Shown: positions 6,102-8,457 of the stretch, one piece after another
Layout: the number at the start of each line of letters is the position of its first letter
How positions within the stretch are numbered: position 1 is the stretch's first letter
From: an uncultured Bacilli bacterium
GTDB lineage: Bacteria > Bacillota_I > Bacilli_A > RFN20 > CAG-826
Length of the DNA stretch: 8,457 nt
Assembly: GCA_944358755.1 (NCBI GenBank)
Contig: CALVRY010000045.1
Location: 1-8,457 of the forward strand
Direction of reading: 5' to 3'
Position numbers and translations under genes: made by a program
The notes under the pieces: model-generated
The model's database searches: none
Told to the model about the DNA's origin: nothing
What the model saw: the letters and a program-made list of their open reading frames with translations, nothing else

Positions 6102-7064
6102 ATGGGTGATCAAATTTTATTATTAATTTCCTACATGTTAATTTTCTGCGTTTCGCTTATGTTTGTTGGATTAGGCGGAATGTTTTCCGAAAGGTCTGGT
6201 GTTATTAATATCGGACTTGAAGGTATTATGGTCATGGGTGGATTTATCGGTTTACTTGGCTTAAATTTATTAACAGGCGCAAATCTACCACCCGCAATTG
6301 TAGTTATTGGAACAATTCTTTTTGCAATAATTGGCGGCATGTTATATTCCTTATTATTAGCGGTGGTTTGTATTAACTTTAAAGCTGATCAAACATTAGT
6401 TGGAACAGCTTTAAATTTGATTGCAACTGCAGTCGCTTTGACTTTAACTAAAACAATGTCTGGCGGTTCTAGTACTGTATTAAAATATACGAATGAATAT
6501 TTCGTTTATCATATTGGAGAAAATACTAGTTTTACTTTTAATATCTTCCTTTTTATTGGATTGGTTGTTTTAATCGCTTCATTCATTGTCTTATATAAGA
6601 CCAGATTTGGTTTAAGATTAAGATCTTGTGGTGAAAATCCTGCAGCTTCCGATAGTGTTGGTATTAACGTTGTTAAATATAGATATGCTGGTGTTTTAAT
6701 TTCAGGTGCTTTGGGTGGAATTGGTGCTTTAGCTTATATTGTTCCTCTTGCATCTACTTGGAATGCAACATCAGGTGTTGCTGGATTTGGTTTCTTAGCT
6801 CTTGCAATTATGATATTCGGTCAACGGAAACCAATTAGAATAGCAATTGTCTCTCTTATATTCTCATTCTTCTTATCATTATCCTACGTTTATTCAGGAA
6901 TCTTCTCTGCCTTAGGCATAGAACTAACAGCTGAAAATGGTGTTACAAGTGAATTATTTAGATTAATCCCTTTCTTAGTATCGCTTATTATCCTTGTATT
7001 CTCTTCAAGAAAATCGAGGGCACCAAAAGCCGAAGGTATACCTTACGACAAATCAACTCGATAG
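6102..7064 (+). CDS. Nucleoside ABC importer permease 2 (NupQ/YufQ-like)
   Basis: This 320-residue membrane protein has the normal length for its family and many hydrophobic segments: about 4-25, 36-58, 64-92, 100-116, 146-165, 196-216, 225-240, 245-270 and 286-300. The hallmark FSERSGVINIGLEGIMVMGG (28-47) is characteristic of the second permease of BMP-type nucleoside importers. The loop LRSCGENPAASDSVGINV (173-190) is the likely ATPase-coupling segment and aligns in role with the GLNKDATRYAGI loop of permease 1. A short basic tail (302-320) ends the protein. It begins 1 nt after the permease 1 stop and is clearly in the same operon. No key segment appears to be missing. Confidence 0.92.
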   Translation: MGDQILLLISYMLIFCVSLMFVGLGGMFSERSGVINIGLEGIMVMGGFIGLLGLNLLTGANLPPAIVVIGTILFAIIGGMLYSLLLAVVCINFKADQTLVGTALNLIATAVALTLTKTMSGGSSTVLKYTNEYFVYHIGENTSFTFNIFLFIGLVVLIASFIVLYKTRFGLRLRSCGENPAASDSVGINVVKYRYAGVLISGALGGIGALAYIVPLASTWNATSGVAGFGFLALAIMIFGQRKPIRIAIVSLIFSFFLSLSYVYSGIFSALGIELTAENGVTSELFRLIPFLVSLIILVFSSRKSRAPKAEGIPYDKSTR

Positions 7065-7077
7065 CGTTCGTTTAAAA

Positions 7078-7112
7078 TTGAAAATGTCTTACTAATAATG
7101 TAAGATATTTTC
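7078..7112 (+). promoter_or_regulatory. Candidate prs promoter overlapping an imperfect hairpin
   Basis: TTGAAA (7078-7083, 5/6 to the -35 consensus) and TAAGAT (7101-7106, 4/6 to the -10) are exactly 17 nt apart, which would start a leader of about 19 nt before prs. The same bases form a 13-bp stem, GAAAATGTCTTAC (7080-7092) with GTAAGATATTTTC (7100-7112), including one G-T pair and a 7-nt loop. No T-run follows the stem, so termination is unlikely. Whether the element is a promoter, an mRNA hairpin or both cannot be settled by eye. Confidence 0.35.
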
Positions 7113-7131
7113 GCTTAAAAAGGAGTTTTCT

Positions 7132-8106
7132 ATGATTAAAGACATTTTGGTATTTTCTTTAACATCAAACGTTGCTCTCACTAAACAAGTTTGTACCTTA
7201 CTTGGTATTGAAGCTAGTAAAAGTGAAGTGCATCATTTTGCTGATGGAGAATGTTTGGCAACATCTCTTGCTGATGTTCGCGGTAAAAAAGTTTATATTA
7301 TTCAATCAACTTGTAAACCAGTTAATGATCGAATCATGGAAACTTTGATTTTTATTGATGGTGTTAAAAGAGCAAATTGCCGAGAAGTAACGGTAATTAT
7401 GCCTTATTATGGATATGCTAGACAAGATAGAATTGCTCATATTAATGAGCCAATCAGCGCAAAACTTGTTGCTGATTTATTTACAAATGTTGGTGTAAAA
7501 AGAGTTTTAACTGTTGAGCTTCATACACCTCAAATTCAAGGATTCTTTGGCGTTCCAGTTGATAACTTATCGCCTTCTTTCTTATTCGCTAGATACATCA
7601 ATAATAAATACAATACATCTGATCCAAGCGTAAAAAATACGATTGCTATCGTTGCTCCTGATCATGGTGCTATGCATAGAGCTAGAGATTTATCTAATTT
7701 TATTCCTCATACATCAATCGTTGTTATTGATAAAAGAAGACCAAAGCCAAACGTTGCTGAAATTACTAATGTAGTTGGTGATATTGAAGGAAAAGTTTGT
7801 ATCATGGTTGATGATATTATTGATACTGGCGGCACAATTTTAGCTGGAGCAAAAGTATTAAAAGATAGAGGTGCAAAAGAAGTTGTCATTTGCTGTTCAC
7901 ACGCTTTATTTAATGGAAACGCATTAGAAAAATTTGAAGATTGCGATTACATCAAAGAAGTAATTACAACAGATACAATCGAACATCCAGAATTTGAAAA
8001 CAGCAAGAGAATTACAGTTATTTCAATTGCTGAAATGATTGCTGATTGTATTAGATCTCACGAATCTCACGAAAAGATTAAAGATCAATACGCTAGATTC
8101 CATTAA
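7132..8106 (+). CDS. prs: Ribose-phosphate pyrophosphokinase (PRPP synthetase), class I-like with altered regulatory region
   Basis: This enzyme converts ribose 5-phosphate and ATP into PRPP and AMP, supplying purine and pyrimidine synthesis and salvage. It is a cytoplasmic protein of 324 residues (family about 315). Catalytic landmarks are intact: FADGE (36-40), YIIQST (55-60), YGYARQDR (93-100), metal-site His131 in ELHTPQIQGFF, PDHG (177-179 region), the flexible-loop DKRRPKPN (200-207) and the PRPP loop VDDIIDTGGT (226-235). Compared from memory with B. subtilis Prs, the basic loop after ARQDR (KARSREP) is IAHINEP, KRAS is KRAN, and the usual C-terminal S-x-L-F ending is missing. These are regions linked to ADP/phosphate regulation. 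The start is ATG 7132 with AAAGGAG at 7118-7124. It sits 67 nt after the importer operon and may be co-transcribed or use its own promoter. A second prs elsewhere in the genome is possible. Confidence 0.93.
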   Translation: MIKDILVFSLTSNVALTKQVCTLLGIEASKSEVHHFADGECLATSLADVRGKKVYIIQSTCKPVNDRIMETLIFIDGVKRANCREVTVIMPYYGYARQDRIAHINEPISAKLVADLFTNVGVKRVLTVELHTPQIQGFFGVPVDNLSPSFLFARYINNKYNTSDPSVKNTIAIVAPDHGAMHRARDLSNFIPHTSIVVIDKRRPKPNVAEITNVVGDIEGKVCIMVDDIIDTGGTILAGAKVLKDRGAKEVVICCSHALFNGNALEKFEDCDYIKEVITTDTIEHPEFENSKRITVISIAEMIADCIRSHESHEKIKDQYARFH

Positions 8107-8170
8107 TTAAAATTTCTCGTAAAAATTTGAAATTTACGGAAAATATTTAATTTTTGCAGGGTTTTTAACT

Positions 8171-8209
8171 AAATTTCCTAGATTTTTTAAAAAAGTCTAG
8201 GAAATTTTT
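8171..8209 (+). terminator. CCTAG-type hairpin terminator after prs, probably bidirectional
   Basis: Bases 8171-8186 pair with 8192-8207 over 16 bp including one T-G pair. The core is AAATTTCCTAGA with TCTAGGAAATTT, the loop is 5 nt, and TTTTT ends the element at 8205-8209. A short weak hairpin (CGTAAA 8118-8123 with TTTACG 8133-8138) lies between the prs stop and this terminator. The first 11 bases (AAATTTCCTAG) also occur at 1551-1561 in the upstream terminator. Confidence 0.8.
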
Positions 8210-8220
8210 AAAATATATGC

Positions 8221-8282
8221 ACTTTTTTGAAAAAATATAGACTTTTTGCGAAAAATATCTAAAAAAGTAGAAAATTTATAAG
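8221..8282 (+). other. AT-rich spacer with inverted repeats and a candidate -10 box for the ABC-F gene
   Basis: ACTTTTTT (8221-8228) and AAAAAAGT (8261-8268) flank TAGA/TCTA arms and the small hairpin TTTTT-GCG-AAAAA (8243-8255). The next stretch holds TATAAG (8277-8282), a 5/6 match to a -10 box, but I see no -35 at proper spacing. If that -10 is real, the repeats are upstream of the transcript and act only as DNA, if at all. Confidence 0.25.
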
Positions 8283-8299
8283 TAATTCATTATTATTTT

Positions 8300-8304
8300 A
8301 GAGG
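8300..8304 (+). promoter_or_regulatory. Unusually close Shine-Dalgarno of the ABC-F-like gene
   Basis: AGAGG ends only 1 nt before ATG 8306; normal spacing is about 5-9 nt. The protein begins MALISFSNV, a usual length for this family's N-terminus, and no ATG, GTG or TTG follows at better spacing, so ATG 8306 remains the best start. Initiation may be weak. Confidence 0.5.
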
Positions 8305-8305
8305 T

Positions 8306-8457
8306 ATGGCATTAATTTCTTTTTCAAATGTTACAAAGTACTATTCATTAAATTTGATTTTGGACCATGTTACTTTTCAAATTAATAAAGGTGAAAAAGT
8401 TGCTTTGGTCGGTTCAAATGGAGTTGGTAAAACAACTATTTTTAAGCTTATATTAAA
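8306..8457 (+). CDS. ABC-F-like ATPase, N-terminal 50 residues (3' end outside window)
   Basis: Only the first 50 codons are present. The sequence opens MALISFSNVTKYY, proceeds through LDHVTFQINKGEKVALVG and reaches the Walker A motif GSNGVGKTT (36-44, with Lys42). The short lead-in, the KGEKVALVGxNGxGKTT form and the lack of any membrane segment resemble ABC-F proteins, soluble twin-ATPase factors that act on the ribosome rather than in transport. The ordinary ATPase of an ABC exporter cannot be ruled out from this fragment. It follows the prs terminator and is therefore likely a separate transcription unit. Confidence 0.7.
   Translation, partial: MALISFSNVTKYYSLNLILDHVTFQINKGEKVALVGSNGVGKTTIFKLIL

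Noticed and set aside
1..8457. CRISPR arrays, tRNA or rRNA genes, transposases, phage or defence genes
   Set aside because: I saw no regularly spaced direct repeats, cloverleaf-like sequences or mobile-element protein motifs on either strand.

Overview
The window is very AT-rich, and every long gene lies on the + strand. Strong AGGAGG-type ribosome-binding sites, a guanine-class riboswitch, a lipoprotein signal and a cre-like operator all point to a low-GC Bacillota. A Bacilli, Erysipelotrichia or Mollicutes-like lineage is most likely, but I cannot name a genus. All tryptophans in the long genes are TGG and no in-frame TGA occurs inside them. This favours the standard bacterial code over the Mycoplasma code.

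Layout. (1) Positions 1-1514 hold the 3' end of a membrane glycosyltransferase-2-like gene. It overlaps by 4 nt an alpha/beta hydrolase of the monoacylglycerol-lipase type. (2) Positions 1515-1929 are a 415-nt regulatory intergenic region. In order it contains a CCTAGG hairpin terminator, an AT-rich stretch able to fold, a near-perfect CcpA/LacI-type operator, candidate promoters, a complete guanine riboswitch aptamer, and a hairpin that would bury the next gene's Shine-Dalgarno. (3) Positions 1930-7064 encode a BMP/PnrA-type nucleoside ABC importer: substrate-binding lipoprotein, intergenic terminator/attenuator, double-domain ATPase, and two permeases of the BPD_transp_2 type. (4) Positions 7132-8106 encode ribose-phosphate pyrophosphokinase (Prs). 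(5) Positions 8107-8305 contain a second CCTAG-type terminator and AT-rich spacer. They are followed by the first 50 codons of an ABC-F-like ATPase that runs off the window.

How the genes fit together. The importer resembles B. subtilis NupNOPQ and should bring purine nucleosides into the cell. Inside, phosphorolysis to free base and PRPP-dependent phosphoribosylation would complete salvage, and Prs makes the PRPP. The aptamer carries the cytosine that specifies guanine (1832). High guanine should therefore lower importer expression, apparently by blocking translation, because I see no terminator between the aptamer and the gene. The operator upstream would add a carbon-source or nucleoside signal.

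The individual gene families are all known, and I found no clearly new system. The points that deserve a second look are the translational guanine switch with its operator, a Prs whose regulatory-site residues look changed, the repeated W/Y-x-K-x-x-P motif before the first permease, and the paired CCTAG terminators that bracket the cassette.
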